From: Sulfurifustis variabilis
GTDB taxonomy: Bacteria; Pseudomonadota; Gammaproteobacteria; Acidiferrobacterales; Sulfurifustaceae
Length of the DNA stretch: 64,000 bases
Assembly: GCF_002355415.1 (NCBI RefSeq)
Contig: NZ_AP014936.1
Span: 1,612,001 to 1,676,000 of the forward strand
Direction: 5' to 3'
The translations under genes and the position numbers were made by a program. Positions 29,835 through 39,574 of this stretch are shown here, piece after piece. Below the pieces are notes generated by a model, which was not told where the DNA came from, made no database searches, and saw only the letters and a program-made list of their open reading frames with translations. Position 1 is the stretch's first letter. Each line of letters begins with the position of its first letter.

Positions 29835-32528
29835 TCAGAAGCCGACCGACGCGGGCGTGGCGTCCGCGGCCGCCTGGCCGAGACGCCGGTAGATCTCGCG
29901 GGACAGACAATCGAGCTGCGCCTGATCGGTGATCGGGCGGCGGTCGCGCGTGTTGATGAAGAACACGTCCTCGGCGCGCTCGCCGTAGGTCGACACCTTC
30001 GCGGCGATGAGGTTCACGTTGCAGTGGGAGAGCGCGAGCGCGACCTGGTAGAGCAGCCCGGGCCGATCCTGTGCCGTCACTTCCATGACGGTCTGCTCAC
30101 CCTTGAGCGAGGAACTGAATGCCACGCGCGTCTCGGTCGGAAAATGCTTCAGCGTGCGCGCGAGGTGCACCTGCCGCGGATCGCGCCCCGGACGCGGGTT
30201 AAGCATGTGCTCCCGCATCGCCCGTTGCAGCTCGAGGAGGGCCCGCGGCTCCTGGATCGCATCGCCGGCATGGTCGAGGACCACGAAGGTGTCGAGGGCG
30301 AACCCGGCCCGCGTGGTGTGAATCCGGGCGTCCACGATGCTCAGGTTCATGCGGTCGAAACCGCTCGTGAGGATGACGAAGAGATCCGGGCGATCCGGCG
30401 TGTAGATCAGGAACTCCGTGCCGCCGATCTCCGGTCCGTAGCGCGTCCCGACGACGGGCCATTCGGCGGTGCTCGCCGCCCGGATGATCTCCTGCACCTG
30501 CCAGGCGAGGCTTTCGGCGTCGTAGCGCAAGAAGTAGTCGGGGCCGAAGTCCTGCCAGCAGCGCTGCGCGACCTCCTCGGGAATGCCGCTCGGCTCGAGG
30601 AGCGCCAGCGCCTCGGCCTTGAGGTCGGCCACGTGGGCGTCGAGATCGACCGGCGTCGCGAGCCCGCGGTCCAGGACGCGCGACGTCGCGGCGTAGAGCT
30701 GTGCGAGCAGGCGCCCCTTCCACGCGTTCCACACCTGCGGGCTCGTTCCGCGCATGTCGGCCACGGTCAGGAGGTAGAGGCTGTCGAGATGCTCCTGGTC
30801 CCCGACCTGGCGCGCGAACGCGAGCACCACGTCCGGGTCGGAGATGTCCTGGTGCTGGGCGGTCCAGGACATGAGCAGGTGGTGGCGCACGAGCCACGAG
30901 ACGAAACGCGTGTCGTAGTCGCTCAGGTTGTGCAGTCGGCAGAACGCCTCCGCCTCGCGCGCGCCGAGCGTGGAGTGGTCCCCGCCACGTCCCTTGGCGA
31001 TGTCGTGGAACAGCGCCGCGAGGTAGAGGCGCTCCGGCTTGAACACCCGCTCGATCAGCTCGCTCGCGAGCGGAAACTCGTGGCGGAACTCCGGCACCGT
31101 GAAGCGGCGCAGGTTGCGGATGACGAACAGGGTGTGCTGGTCGACCGTGTAGACGTGGAAGAGGTCGTGCTGCATCTGGCCGACGATGCGCCCGAAGACC
31201 GGGATGTACGCCCCGAGCACCCCGTACGCGTTCATGCGACGCAGCTCGTGCGTGATGCCGCGGCGCTGACGCAGGATCTCCATGAACAGGCTGCGGCACC
31301 CGAGGTCCCTGCGGAAGCGATGGTCGATCCGGTCGAGGTTTGCGCGCAGCAGACGGATCGCGTTTGCCCGGACGCCCTTGAGCTTCGGCTGCTGCTGCAG
31401 GACCAGAAACAGTTCGAGCATCGCGTAGGGCGCGTGCTCGAACACGCGGGGGTGCGTCACGTCGAGGAAACCGTTCACCGAGCGGAAGCGCCGATTGATC
31501 GGCGTCGCCTTGGCGCGCCCGCGCGCGAGCATCGCTTCCTGGAAATGCTGCAGAAGGATCTCGTTCAGGAGCGAGAGCTCCTTCACCGTGCGGTAGTACC
31601 GCTTCATGAACTGCTCGACCGCGAGGATGCCGGGGCGGTCGACGTAGCCGAACTGGCGCGCGAGCGCGCGCTGGTGATCGAACAGGAGCCGGTCCTCCCG
31701 GCGCCCGGCGAGGTAATGGAGCCCGCAGCGCACCCGCCAGAGAAAATTGCGGCATTGCACGAGGGCGCGATACTCCTCCTCGCTCAGGAACTCGAGCTCC
31801 ACGAGGTCGTGCAGCGAGGTCGTGTCGAAGTGCCGCTGGGTGACCCACGCGATCGTCTGGATGTCGCGCAGCCCGCCGGGACCTTCCTTGATGTTGGGCT
31901 CGAGGTTGTAGCCCGTGTCGTCGAAGCGCCGGTGGCGCGCGCGCTGCTCCTCGAGCTTCGCCTTGAAGAAGCGCGCCGAAGGCCAGATGCGCGTGGCGTG
32001 GGTGAGCGTGCGCATGCGCTCGAAGAGCATCGGATCCCCGTGGAGCAGGCGCGTCTCCATGAGGTTCGTGGCGACAGTGATGTCCTTCTTCGCCTCGCGC
32101 ACGCACTCCTTCAGGTTGCGGACCGAATGCCCGACGTCGAGGCCGACGTCCCACAGGAAGCGCAGCAGCTCCTCGACGAAATCGCGCACCCGCTCGGCGT
32201 GGCTCTTTTCGAGCAGGATCAGAATGTCGATGTCGGACGCGGGATGCAGCTCGCCCCGTCCGTAGCCGCCCGCCGCGACGAGCGCGACCGGCACGTCGAC
32301 GGGCCGGCGGGACAGATGCCAGCGCCAGGCGCGCACGAGCAGGGCATCGACCAGGGCCGCGTGCGTGCGCACGATCGTGGGCGCCGCCGCGTGGCCGAGA
32401 TAGGCCTCCTTCAGCGCGGCACGGCCGCTCGCAAGCGCGGACTGGAAGAGGGGAAGCGGGTGATCGGTGTGCGCGAGGGCGGCGTCGAACTCGCGGGCTT
32501 TGAAGATCGCTTCCTTGCCGACGTGCAT
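29835..32528 (-). CDS. glnD: PII uridylyltransferase/uridylyl-removing enzyme
   Basis: The 897-residue nitrogen sensor modifies PII proteins. The nucleotidyltransferase motif GGYGRGELHPASDIDI is at 87-102, the HD domain with HDIAKGRGGDHS lies near residues 500-520, and two ACT domains fill the last 200 residues (the second begins at VMEVTAQDRPGLLYQV). The ATG at 32528 overlaps the map stop (ATGA); the longer open frame upstream lies inside map. The map-glnD pairing is conserved in gammaproteobacteria. Confidence 0.96.
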   Translation of the reverse strand: MHVGKEAIFKAREFDAALAHTDHPLPLFQSALASGRAALKEAYLGHAAAPTIVRTHAALVDALLVRAWRWHLSRRPVDVPVALVAAGGYGRGELHPASDIDILILLEKSHAERVRDFVEELLRFLWDVGLDVGHSVRNLKECVREAKKDITVATNLMETRLLHGDPMLFERMRTLTHATRIWPSARFFKAKLEEQRARHRRFDDTGYNLEPNIKEGPGGLRDIQTIAWVTQRHFDTTSLHDLVELEFLSEEEYRALVQCRNFLWRVRCGLHYLAGRREDRLLFDHQRALARQFGYVDRPGILAVEQFMKRYYRTVKELSLLNEILLQHFQEAMLARGRAKATPINRRFRSVNGFLDVTHPRVFEHAPYAMLELFLVLQQQPKLKGVRANAIRLLRANLDRIDHRFRRDLGCRSLFMEILRQRRGITHELRRMNAYGVLGAYIPVFGRIVGQMQHDLFHVYTVDQHTLFVIRNLRRFTVPEFRHEFPLASELIERVFKPERLYLAALFHDIAKGRGGDHSTLGAREAEAFCRLHNLSDYDTRFVSWLVRHHLLMSWTAQHQDISDPDVVLAFARQVGDQEHLDSLYLLTVADMRGTSPQVWNAWKGRLLAQLYAATSRVLDRGLATPVDLDAHVADLKAEALALLEPSGIPEEVAQRCWQDFGPDYFLRYDAESLAWQVQEIIRAASTAEWPVVGTRYGPEIGGTEFLIYTPDRPDLFVILTSGFDRMNLSIVDARIHTTRAGFALDTFVVLDHAGDAIQEPRALLELQRAMREHMLNPRPGRDPRQVHLARTLKHFPTETRVAFSSSLKGEQTVMEVTAQDRPGLLYQVALALSHCNVNLIAAKVSTYGERAEDVFFINTRDRRPITDQAQLDCLSREIYRRLGQAAADATPASVGF

Positions 32529-33295
32529 CAGGCCGCTTCGCCGGGCGCGAGCGTGAGAATCTCGCAACCGGTGCCGGTCACCAGGACCGTGTGTTCCCAC
32601 TGCGCCGACAGGGAGTGGTCGCGCGTCACCACCGTCCAATTGTCCGGCATGAGCTTCACGTCGGGCGCGCCGGCGTTCACCATGGGTTCGATGGTGAAGG
32701 TCATGCCCGGGACGATCTCCATCCCCGTGCCGGGCCGCCCGTAGTGGAGGACCTGCGGGTCCTCGTGGAATTCCCTGCCGATTCCGTGGCCGCAGTACTC
32801 ACGCACGATCGAGAACCCATGGCGTTCGGCATGGGCCTGGATGGCATGCCCGATGTCGCCCAGTCGCGCGCCCGGCCGCACCTGCTCGATCCCGCGGTGC
32901 AGGCACTCCTTCGTGATCTGCACCAGCCGCCGGGCCTGGATGGACGGCTCGTCGACGAAGAACATCCGGCTCGTGTCGCCGTGGTAGCCGTCCTTGATCA
33001 CGGTAATGTCGATGTTGACGATGTCGCCCTTCTTGAGGCGCTTTTCGCCAGGGATGCCGTGGCACACCTGGTGGTTGACCGAGGTGCAGATCGACTTGGG
33101 GAAACCCTTGTAATTCAGGGGGGCAGGCACGGCCTGCTGCACGTTCACGATGTAGTCGTGACAGATGCGGTCGAGCTCGCCCGTGGTCACGCCGGGCCGG
33201 ACGTGGGGCTCGATCATCCTCAGGACCTCCGCCGCGAGGCGTCCGGCCAGGCGCATCTTTTCGATCTCCTCGGGGGTCTTGATGGTCACGGGCAT
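32528..33295 (-). CDS. map: Methionine aminopeptidase, type I
   Basis: The 255-residue enzyme removes N-terminal methionine. Metal ligands fit the family: Asp residues in NIDITVIKDGYHGDTSRMF, His in CGHGIGREFHEDP, Glu in TFTIEPM and Glu in SAQWEHTVL. It is transcribed away from rpsB, as is common. The 298-bp spacer to rpsB serves both genes. Confidence 0.96.
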   Translation of the reverse strand: MPVTIKTPEEIEKMRLAGRLAAEVLRMIEPHVRPGVTTGELDRICHDYIVNVQQAVPAPLNYKGFPKSICTSVNHQVCHGIPGEKRLKKGDIVNIDITVIKDGYHGDTSRMFFVDEPSIQARRLVQITKECLHRGIEQVRPGARLGDIGHAIQAHAERHGFSIVREYCGHGIGREFHEDPQVLHYGRPGTGMEIVPGMTFTIEPMVNAGAPDVKLMPDNWTVVTRDHSLSAQWEHTVLVTGTGCEILTLAPGEAA

Positions 33296-33593
33296 GAAAA
33301 CGGGTCGAGGCTGCGGTCGTTGCGGGCGCCGTTATTGTCAGCGATCGAGAATCATTAAAAAAGGCCGCCGATGCTGGCCTGAACCCCTTGAATACATTGT
33401 TTTTCCGAAAGCGCCTGTGGTATAAGAGCGGGCCTGAAACGGCACGTCCCTGTGCCTGGCCCGGGCGGATGCAAGCCGTCGGTACGCATTCCGCCCATTT
33501 AACCAACCCTCACATGGGTCGTCACGCGCGTCCGGGTGCTCCGAAAGGGGTTGACGCGCGGGGCCCATGGCGGAAAAACCCGAAGGAGACGCG
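33296..33593. other. Divergent spacer between map and rpsB
   Basis: The 298-bp spacer contains the rpsB promoter near 33397-33426 and a leader of about 160 bases to the rpsB start, long enough for autogenous control by S2 as in E. coli. I cannot draw a specific S2-binding fold. The map promoter on the minus strand is not evident, although A/T-rich sequence at 33350-33362 is suitably placed. Confidence 0.5.
33397..33426 (+). promoter_or_regulatory. Probable rpsB operon promoter
   Basis: TATAAG at 33421-33426 is preceded by tgg (extended -10 pattern TGN) and by TTGTTT at 33397-33402 with an 18-bp spacer. It is the best match in the map-rpsB spacer and would give a leader of about 160 bases. 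Confidence 0.55.
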
Positions 33594-34505
33594 ATGAGCG
33601 CTGTGACCATGCGCCAGATGCTGGAGGCCGGCGTGCATTTCGGCCACCAGACCCGCTTCTGGCACCCCAAGATGCGCCCCTATATTTTCGGGGAGCGCAA
33701 CAAGATCCACATCATCAACCTCGAGAAGACGCTGCCGCTCTTCAACGAGGCGATGGACTTCCTGCGAAAGCTGGCGGCGAACAAGGGCACCATCCTGTTC
33801 GTCGGGACCAAGCGCCAGGCCCAGGACATCGTCCGTGACGAGGCCATCCGCGCCGGTTGCCCCTACGTCAACGACCGCTGGCTCGGCGGCATGCTCACCA
33901 ACTACCGTACGATCCGCCGCTCGATCGAGCGGCTGAAACTCCTCGAGAGCACGCTCGCCGACGAGGCGAGCCGCACCAAGCTCACCAAGAAGGAACTGCT
34001 CAACCTCGACCGCGAGCGCGAGAAGCTCGAGCGCAGCCTGGGCGGGATCAAGGACATGCCGGGGCTTCCCGACTGCCTGTTCGTCATCGACGTCGGGCAC
34101 GAGTACATCGCCGTGTCCGAGGCCAACAAGCTGAACATACCGGTGGTCGGCATCGTCGACTCCAACTGCAAGCCCGACGGGGTCGACTACGTGGTGCCGG
34201 GAAACGACGACGCGATCCGTGCCATCCGCCTTTACGCGAGCGCGGCCGCGGAGGCGATCGTCGAGGGCCGCAGCACCGCCGAGATCGCGCTTGCGTCCGA
34301 TGACGAGGAGTTCGTGGAGGTCAGCGAGGACGCGAAGGTGAAGATCGCGCCCAAGCGGCGCGCGCCGACCCGTGCGGAGGCGGCCGCCGAGGTGGAGGCC
34401 GACGAGGCCGCGGCCGTCGCGCCGGCAGCCAAGCCGAAGAAGGCCGTGCGCGGGAAGCCGCGCGCCGCCGGAACCAAGAAGCCGGCCGCCGAGGAAGGCG
34501 CCTGA
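33594..34505 (+). CDS. rpsB: 30S ribosomal protein S2
   Basis: The product, 303 residues from ATG 33594, starts with the S2 pattern [28 protein letters not shown] five bases before this ATG decides the start over an in-frame ATG at 33567. The core ends near residue 240; the remaining 60 or so residues are Ala/Lys/Glu-rich low complexity, an extension longer than in E. coli S2 (241 residues). It heads the large translation and envelope operon. Confidence 0.96.
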   Translation: MSAVTMRQMLEAGVHFGHQTRFWHPKMRPYIFGERNKIHIINLEKTLPLFNEAMDFLRKLAANKGTILFVGTKRQAQDIVRDEAIRAGCPYVNDRWLGGMLTNYRTIRRSIERLKLLESTLADEASRTKLTKKELLNLDREREKLERSLGGIKDMPGLPDCLFVIDVGHEYIAVSEANKLNIPVVGIVDSNCKPDGVDYVVPGNDDAIRAIRLYASAAAEAIVEGRSTAEIALASDDEEFVEVSEDAKVKIAPKRRAPTRAEAAAEVEADEAAAVAPAAKPKKAVRGKPRAAGTKKPAAEEGA

Positions 34506-34514
34506 TCCACACCC

Positions 34515-34534
34515 GCGCCGCGCTCGCGCGGCGC
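34515..34534 (+). terminator. Attenuator-like hairpin between rpsB and tsf
   Basis: A perfect 9-bp inverted repeat gcgccgcgc/gcgcggcgc with two bases between lies in the 50-bp rpsB-tsf spacer. It lacks a T-run, so it is more likely an attenuator or processing site than a full terminator. E. coli also has an attenuating hairpin between these genes. Confidence 0.45.
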
Positions 34535-34555
34535 CCGACCAAACGGGGATAGCTG

Positions 34556-35443
34556 ATGAGTATTTCTGCCGCACAGGTGAAGGAGCTGCGCGAGCGCACG
34601 GGCCTCGGCATGATGGAGTGCAAGGCCGCATTGCAGGAGACGCAGGGCGACATGGAAGCCGCCGCGGATCTGCTGCGCAAGAAGGCCGGCGCCAAGGTCG
34701 AGAAGAAGGCCGGGCGCACGGCGGCCGAGGGCGCCATCGGATTGTATGTATCGGGCGACCGGCGTCTCGCCGCGATGGTGGAGGTGAACTCCGAAACGGA
34801 TTTCGTCGCCAAGGGCGAGGACTTCCTCGGTTTCGCCAACGCCTGCGCGGCGACGGTCGCCGAGAGCAGGCCCGCGGATGTCGAGGCCCTCTACGGGCAG
34901 CCGCTGAAGGATGCGGGCGGGCAGAGCGTCGCGCAGGCGCGCGAGGGGCTCGTGATGAAGCTCGGCGAGAACATCGGCGTGCGAAGGTTCGTGCGCCTGC
35001 AAAGCGCGCAGGGGCGCCTCGGAAGCTATGTGCACGGCCGCAAGATCGGGGTGGTCGTCGAGGTCGAGGGCGGCGACGAAGCGCTGGCCAAGGACCTGGC
35101 GATGCACGTCGCCGCTTCGAAGCCCGAGTGCGTTTCGAAGGACCAGGTGCCGGCCGACCTCATCGCGCGGGAGAAGGAAATCTTCGCCGAGCAGGCCAGG
35201 CAGTCCGGCAAGCCGGCGAACATCATCGAGAAGATGATCGAGGGACGCATCAACAAGTTCCTGAACGAGATCACGCTCCTCGGTCAGCCGTTCGTGAAGG
35301 ACCCGGACACGACCGTCGAGAAGCTGCTCAAGTCCGCCGGCGCCAAGGTCGTGCGCTTCACGCGTTTCGAGGTGGGCGAGGGCATCGAGAAGAAGAGCGG
35401 TGACTTCGCGGCCGAGGTGATGGCGCAGGTCAAGGGAGGCTGA
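34556..35443 (+). CDS. tsf: Elongation factor Ts
   Basis: The 295-residue factor recycles EF-Tu by expelling GDP. The UBA-like N-terminus ([21 protein letters not shown]) is followed by the [10 protein letters not shown] motif near residues 82-90 that contacts EF-Tu and by the C-terminal coiled-coil region. Length is close to the usual 283. pyrH follows directly after the stop. Confidence 0.96.
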   Translation: MSISAAQVKELRERTGLGMMECKAALQETQGDMEAAADLLRKKAGAKVEKKAGRTAAEGAIGLYVSGDRRLAAMVEVNSETDFVAKGEDFLGFANACAATVAESRPADVEALYGQPLKDAGGQSVAQAREGLVMKLGENIGVRRFVRLQSAQGRLGSYVHGRKIGVVVEVEGGDEALAKDLAMHVAASKPECVSKDQVPADLIAREKEIFAEQARQSGKPANIIEKMIEGRINKFLNEITLLGQPFVKDPDTTVEKLLKSAGAKVVRFTRFEVGEGIEKKSGDFAAEVMAQVKGG

Positions 35444-35452
35444 TTGACGGGG

Positions 35453-36172
35453 ATGCCGAGCGGTCCTGCCTACCGGCGCGTGCTGCTGAAGCTGAGCGGC
35501 GAGGCGCTGATGGGGCCCGACGCGTACGGCATCAACCGCGAGACCATCGAGCGCATCGCCGGGGAGATCCGGGCGGCGGTCGCGACGGGCGTGCAGCTCG
35601 CGCTCGTCGTGGGCGGCGGCAACATCTTCCGCGGTGTCGCCCCGGCGGCGCAGGGCATGGACCGGGCGTCGGCGGACTACGTCGGCATGCTCGCGACCGT
35701 GATGAACGCGCTGCTGCTTGCCGATGCGCTCGAGCGGTTCGGTATTCGGGTCCGGGTGCAGTCCGCGCTGCGCATCGATCAGGTCGTGGAGCCCTACATC
35801 CGCCGGCGCGCGATACGGCATCTCGAGGAGGGGCGCGTGGTCGTCTTCGCGGCGGGCACGGGCAATCCGTTCTTCACCACCGACACGGCGGCGAGCCTGC
35901 GCGCCATGGAGATCGGGGCGGACGTCGTGCTCAAGGCCACCAAGGTCGACGGCGTGTACGACCGCGATCCCATGAAGCACAAGGATGCCCGGCGTTTCGA
36001 GGTGGTCAGCTACAATCAGGTGCTGGAACAGCGCCTGGGGGTGATGGACGCCACGTCGATCGCTCTTTGCCGCGATCACAACCTCCCGGTTCGCGTCTTC
36101 AGCATCAACAAGCCCGACAGCCTGCTGCGCATCCTGCGCGGCGAGCACGAGGGCACGCTGGTGAAGGGGTAG
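35453..36172 (+). CDS. pyrH: UMP kinase
   Basis: The 239-residue hexameric kinase converts UMP to UDP. It has the amino-acid-kinase fold with [13 protein letters not shown] at the N-terminus, GGGNIFRG, and the [17 protein letters not shown] block. I chose ATG 35453; a TTG at 35444, directly after the tsf stop and four bases after gggagg, would add three residues and is a real alternative. It lies between tsf and frr as in most proteobacteria. Confidence 0.95.
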   Translation: MPSGPAYRRVLLKLSGEALMGPDAYGINRETIERIAGEIRAAVATGVQLALVVGGGNIFRGVAPAAQGMDRASADYVGMLATVMNALLLADALERFGIRVRVQSALRIDQVVEPYIRRRAIRHLEEGRVVVFAAGTGNPFFTTDTAASLRAMEIGADVVLKATKVDGVYDRDPMKHKDARRFEVVSYNQVLEQRLGVMDATSIALCRDHNLPVRVFSINKPDSLLRILRGEHEGTLVKG

Positions 36173-36175
36173 GCC

Positions 36176-36745
36176 ATGGCGACGCAGACGGTGGACGGCA
36201 TCAAGAAGGACACGGAGACCCGCATGGCGAAGTCCGTCGAGACGCTGAAGACGGACCTCGGCAAGATCCGGACGGGGCGCGCCCATCCGGGGTTGCTCGA
36301 CCAGATCCGGGTGGACTATTACGGCGCGAAGACGCCGCTCAACCAGCTCGCCAACATCAGCGCGGCCGACGCGCGGACGCTGACGGTGACCCCCTACGAC
36401 AAGGGCACCCTCCAGGCGATCGAGAAGGCGATTCGCGAATCCGACCTCGGCCTCAACCCCGCTGCCTCCGGCACGCTGCTGCGCGTGCCGCTCCCGCCGC
36501 TCACCGAGGAACGCCGGCGCGAGCTCGTGAAGCACGTGCACAAGGAGGGCGAGAACGCCAAGGTGGCCATCCGCAACGTGCGGCGCGACGGCAACCACCA
36601 TTTGAAGGAACTCCTGAAGAAGAAACTGATCACAGAAGACGACGACAAGCGCGCGGAAGAGGCGGTGCAGAAGATGACCGACCGCTTCATCGCCGAGGTC
36701 GACAAGCTGATCGCGGCGAAGGAGCACGAGATCATGCAGGTCTAG
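36176..36745 (+). CDS. frr: Ribosome recycling factor
   Basis: The 189-residue factor splits post-termination ribosomes with EF-G. The three-helix-bundle sequence includes [13 protein letters not shown] near residues 31-43, [14 protein letters not shown] and the C-terminal helix. Start ATG lies three bases after the pyrH stop. Confidence 0.96.
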   Translation: MATQTVDGIKKDTETRMAKSVETLKTDLGKIRTGRAHPGLLDQIRVDYYGAKTPLNQLANISAADARTLTVTPYDKGTLQAIEKAIRESDLGLNPAASGTLLRVPLPPLTEERRRELVKHVHKEGENAKVAIRNVRRDGNHHLKELLKKKLITEDDDKRAEEAVQKMTDRFIAEVDKLIAAKEHEIMQV

Positions 36746-36760
36746 GGGGCCTGCACCTGC

Positions 36761-37519
36761 ATGACCGCGCCGACCGCGCCCACCGGTTCCTCCATGATTC
36801 CCAGACACATCGCCGTCATCATGGACGGCAATGGCCGCTGGGCGCGCCGCCGCGGCCTGCCCCGGGTCGCCGGCCACCGCAAGGGCGTCGAGCGCGTGCG
36901 CGAGCTGGTGCAGGCGGCCGGCGAGCTGGGTGTCCGGTATCTCACGCTGTTCGCGTTTTCGAGCGAGAACTGGCGGCGTCCCGCGCAGGAAGTGCAGATG
37001 CTCCTCGAGCTCTTTCTCGGCGCGCTCGACCGCGAAGTGGCGAAGCTGCATGAGAAGAAGGTCCGCTTTCGGGTGATCGGCGACGTCGCGCGCTTCCCGG
37101 AGGCGCTCGCCGCGCGCATCCGCGATGCCGAGACCCTCACGGCCGACAACGGCGCCTTGACGCTTACGATCGCCGCAAACTACGGCGGGCGCTGGGACAT
37201 CGCCCAGGCGTGCGCCGAGATCGCGCGGCGTGCCGTGGCGGGAGAGATCGATCCGGCCCGCATCAGTCCGGCAACCGTCGAGGCGTTTCTCAGTACGCGG
37301 GAGCTGCCCGAGCCGGACCTCTTCGTCCGGAGCGGCGGCGAGCAGCGCATCAGCAATTTCCTTCTGTGGCAGTTGGCGTACACCGAGCTGCATTTCACGC
37401 CGGCGCTCTGGCCGGAGTTCGACCGGACCGAGCTCGAGGCGGCGCTCGCCTCCTATGCCAGCCGACAGCGCCGCTTCGGTCTGACCGGCGAGCAGGTCGA
37501 AGCAGCGCGTAATGCTTAA
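36761..37519 (+). CDS. uppS: Undecaprenyl diphosphate synthase
   Basis: The 252-residue cis-prenyltransferase makes the C55 lipid carrier for peptidoglycan and O-antigen. The catalytic Asp is in VIMDGNGRWARRRG, followed by HRKG, the FSSENW segment, and the late RSGGEQRISNFLLWQLAYTE. A start at ATG 36794 would remove eleven Thr/Pro-rich residues and is possible. It overlaps cdsA by 8 bp. Confidence 0.95.
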   Translation: MTAPTAPTGSSMIPRHIAVIMDGNGRWARRRGLPRVAGHRKGVERVRELVQAAGELGVRYLTLFAFSSENWRRPAQEVQMLLELFLGALDREVAKLHEKKVRFRVIGDVARFPEALAARIRDAETLTADNGALTLTIAANYGGRWDIAQACAEIARRAVAGEIDPARISPATVEAFLSTRELPEPDLFVRSGGEQRISNFLLWQLAYTELHFTPALWPEFDRTELEAALASYASRQRRFGLTGEQVEAARNA

Positions 37520-38339
37520 GTGGCGGCTGCTCACCGCGGCGGTTCTCATCCCGCCGCTCGTCGCCGCGCTCTTCTGGTTCCCCCCGCCCGCGCTCGCCGC
37601 GCTCGTCGCGCTCTTCATCGTGATCGGCGGCTGGGAGTGGGCCGCGCTGTGCGGGCTGGGCGCGGGTGGACGGATGACTTATGTCGCGCTGCTGGCGGCG
37701 TTCGGCGGCGCGCTCGTGCTGGCCACGCTGATCGACTCCGACGCCGGGTTCGCGGTTCTGCTGTTCGCCGCCGCATGGTGGCTCTGGGCGCTGGTGGAGC
37801 TGGTCCACGGGCGACGGCGCAGCCTGTTCGAGCGGCGGGGGGTGCGCCTGGCCGGAGGCGTGCTCGTGCTCGTTCCTGCCTGGGTCGGCGTCGTGTATCT
37901 CCATGCCGGCGATCCCATGCGTCCGGCCGCGCTGCTCTACGTCCTGGTCCTCGTCTGGCTCGCCGACTCCGCGGCGTTCCTCGCCGGCAAGACGCTCGGG
38001 CGTACGAAGCTCGCGCCGTCCGTCAGCCCGGGGAAGACCGTCGAAGGGGTGATAGGCGGCATGCTCGCCGTGGTGTTGCTCGCTTATTTTTGTGGGAAAA
38101 TCGTGTGGCAGCTCGAGGCCCGGGCCCTGTGGGGCTGGGTCGGTCTCGCGGCGGTCGTGGCGCTCGTTTCGGTCGTCGGTGACCTGGTGGAGAGCAAGGT
38201 GAAGCGAGTTGCCGGCGTGAAGGACAGCGGCAGGATCCTGCCCGGACACGGCGGCGTGCTCGATCGCATCGACGCGCTCACCTCGGCCGTCCCGATCTTC
38301 GCGCTCGGATGGCGCGTCCTTTTCCAGATGGCGGCATGA
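37512..38339 (+). CDS. cdsA: Phosphatidate cytidylyltransferase
   Basis: The 275-residue inner-membrane enzyme makes CDP-diacylglycerol, the branch point of phospholipid synthesis. It has seven to eight membrane helices and the family signature near the C-terminal part with KTVEGVIGG and later [21 protein letters not shown] (read as two adjacent blocks). It overlaps uppS at its start and dxr at its end (ATGA). Confidence 0.95.
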   Translation: MLKWRLLTAAVLIPPLVAALFWFPPPALAALVALFIVIGGWEWAALCGLGAGGRMTYVALLAAFGGALVLATLIDSDAGFAVLLFAAAWWLWALVELVHGRRRSLFERRGVRLAGGVLVLVPAWVGVVYLHAGDPMRPAALLYVLVLVWLADSAAFLAGKTLGRTKLAPSVSPGKTVEGVIGGMLAVVLLAYFCGKIVWQLEARALWGWVGLAAVVALVSVVGDLVESKVKRVAGVKDSGRILPGHGGVLDRIDALTSAVPIFALGWRVLFQMAA

Positions 38340-39574
38340 CACACGCGGCATCGCAGGACCAGAACGAGGGCAGGCAGGGGGTCGCGATCCTCGGTTCGAC
38401 CGGGTCGATCGGCATGAGCACGCTCGACGTGCTCGCGCGCCATCCGGACCGGTTCGCCGTGGCCGCGCTCACCGCCAATGCGCAGGTCGATCGCCTCTAC
38501 GAGCAGTGCGTGCGTTTCCGCCCGCGCTTCGCCGCGATGCTCGATCCGCAGGCCGCGAGGGACCTCGAAAGGCGCCTTCGCGCGAGCGGCATTCCGACGG
38601 TGGTGAGCAGCGGCCTCGACGGCCTCTCCACGGTCGCCGCCGACCGCGCGAGCGACATCGTCATGGCGGCGATCGTCGGTGCCGCGGGGCTGATTCCCAC
38701 GCTCGCCGCCGTGAAGGCCGGGAAGCGCGTGCTGCTCGCCAACAAGGAGCCGCTCGTGATGTCGGGCCGCGTGCTGATGCGCGAAGCGCGTGCGGCCGGC
38801 GCGGTCCTGCTGCCGATCGACAGCGAACACAACGCGATCTTTCAATGCCTGCCCGCCGCATTCCGTGCCGGCGAGCCGCCGGCCGGGGTGCGGCGGCTCT
38901 TCCTCACGTGCTCGGGCGGTCCGTTCAGGGCGGCTTCGGCCGAGGCCCTGGCGCGGGCGACGCCCGAGCAGGCGTGCGCGCACCCAAACTGGGTCATGGG
39001 CCGCAAGATCTCGGTCGATTCCGCCACGTTGATGAACAAGGGTCTCGAGGTGATCGAGGCATGCTGGCTGTTCGGCGTCGCTCCGTCCCGGATCGAGGTC
39101 GTGATCCACCCGCAAAGCGTCATCCATTCGATGGTGGAATACGACGACGGCTCGGTGCTGGCGCAGCTCGCCAACCCGGACATGCGCATTCCCATCGCGC
39201 ATGCGCTCGCCTGGCCGTCGCGCATCCAGTCGGGAGCCAAACCGATCGACCTCGTCGACCTCGCGCGGCTCGACTTCGCCGCCCCCGATACGACGCGTTT
39301 TCCGTGCCTGCGGCTCGCGTACGAGGCGGGGGCAGCCGGCGGAACGACGCCGGCGATCCTGAACGCGGCCAACGAGGTCGCGGTCGCCGCGTTCCTCGAG
39401 GGACGCATCCCCTTCATCGATATCTCACGCGTCATCGAAACCGCCCTCGCGCAGGTTCCCGGGCGGTCCGACGACTCGCTCGATGACGTGCTAGCCGACG
39501 ACGCACGCGCGCGCGTGGCGGCCGAACGGGCCGTGGCAGGCGCGGGACGGCGCGTCCGACAAGGTGTCTCATGA
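38336..39574 (+). CDS. dxr: 1-deoxy-D-xylulose 5-phosphate reductoisomerase
   Basis: The 412-residue enzyme makes MEP, the committed step of the non-mevalonate isoprenoid route that feeds UppS. NADPH-binding GSTGSIG is near residues 19-25; metal and substrate motifs [24 protein letters not shown] and [12 protein letters not shown] are intact. The ATG overlaps the cdsA stop (ATGA); the upstream in-frame ATG at 38309 is less likely. The stop overlaps the rseP ATG. Confidence 0.96.
   Translation: MTHAASQDQNEGRQGVAILGSTGSIGMSTLDVLARHPDRFAVAALTANAQVDRLYEQCVRFRPRFAAMLDPQAARDLERRLRASGIPTVVSSGLDGLSTVAADRASDIVMAAIVGAAGLIPTLAAVKAGKRVLLANKEPLVMSGRVLMREARAAGAVLLPIDSEHNAIFQCLPAAFRAGEPPAGVRRLFLTCSGGPFRAASAEALARATPEQACAHPNWVMGRKISVDSATLMNKGLEVIEACWLFGVAPSRIEVVIHPQSVIHSMVEYDDGSVLAQLANPDMRIPIAHALAWPSRIQSGAKPIDLVDLARLDFAAPDTTRFPCLRLAYEAGAAGGTTPAILNAANEVAVAAFLEGRIPFIDISRVIETALAQVPGRSDDSLDDVLADDARARVAAERAVAGAGRRVRQGVS

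Noticed and set aside
32529-32639. Extended N-terminus for GlnD from an upstream start
   Set aside because: The extra 37 residues lie inside map, are rich in Arg/Asp/Gly without pattern, and the ATGA overlap with map gives the standard start.
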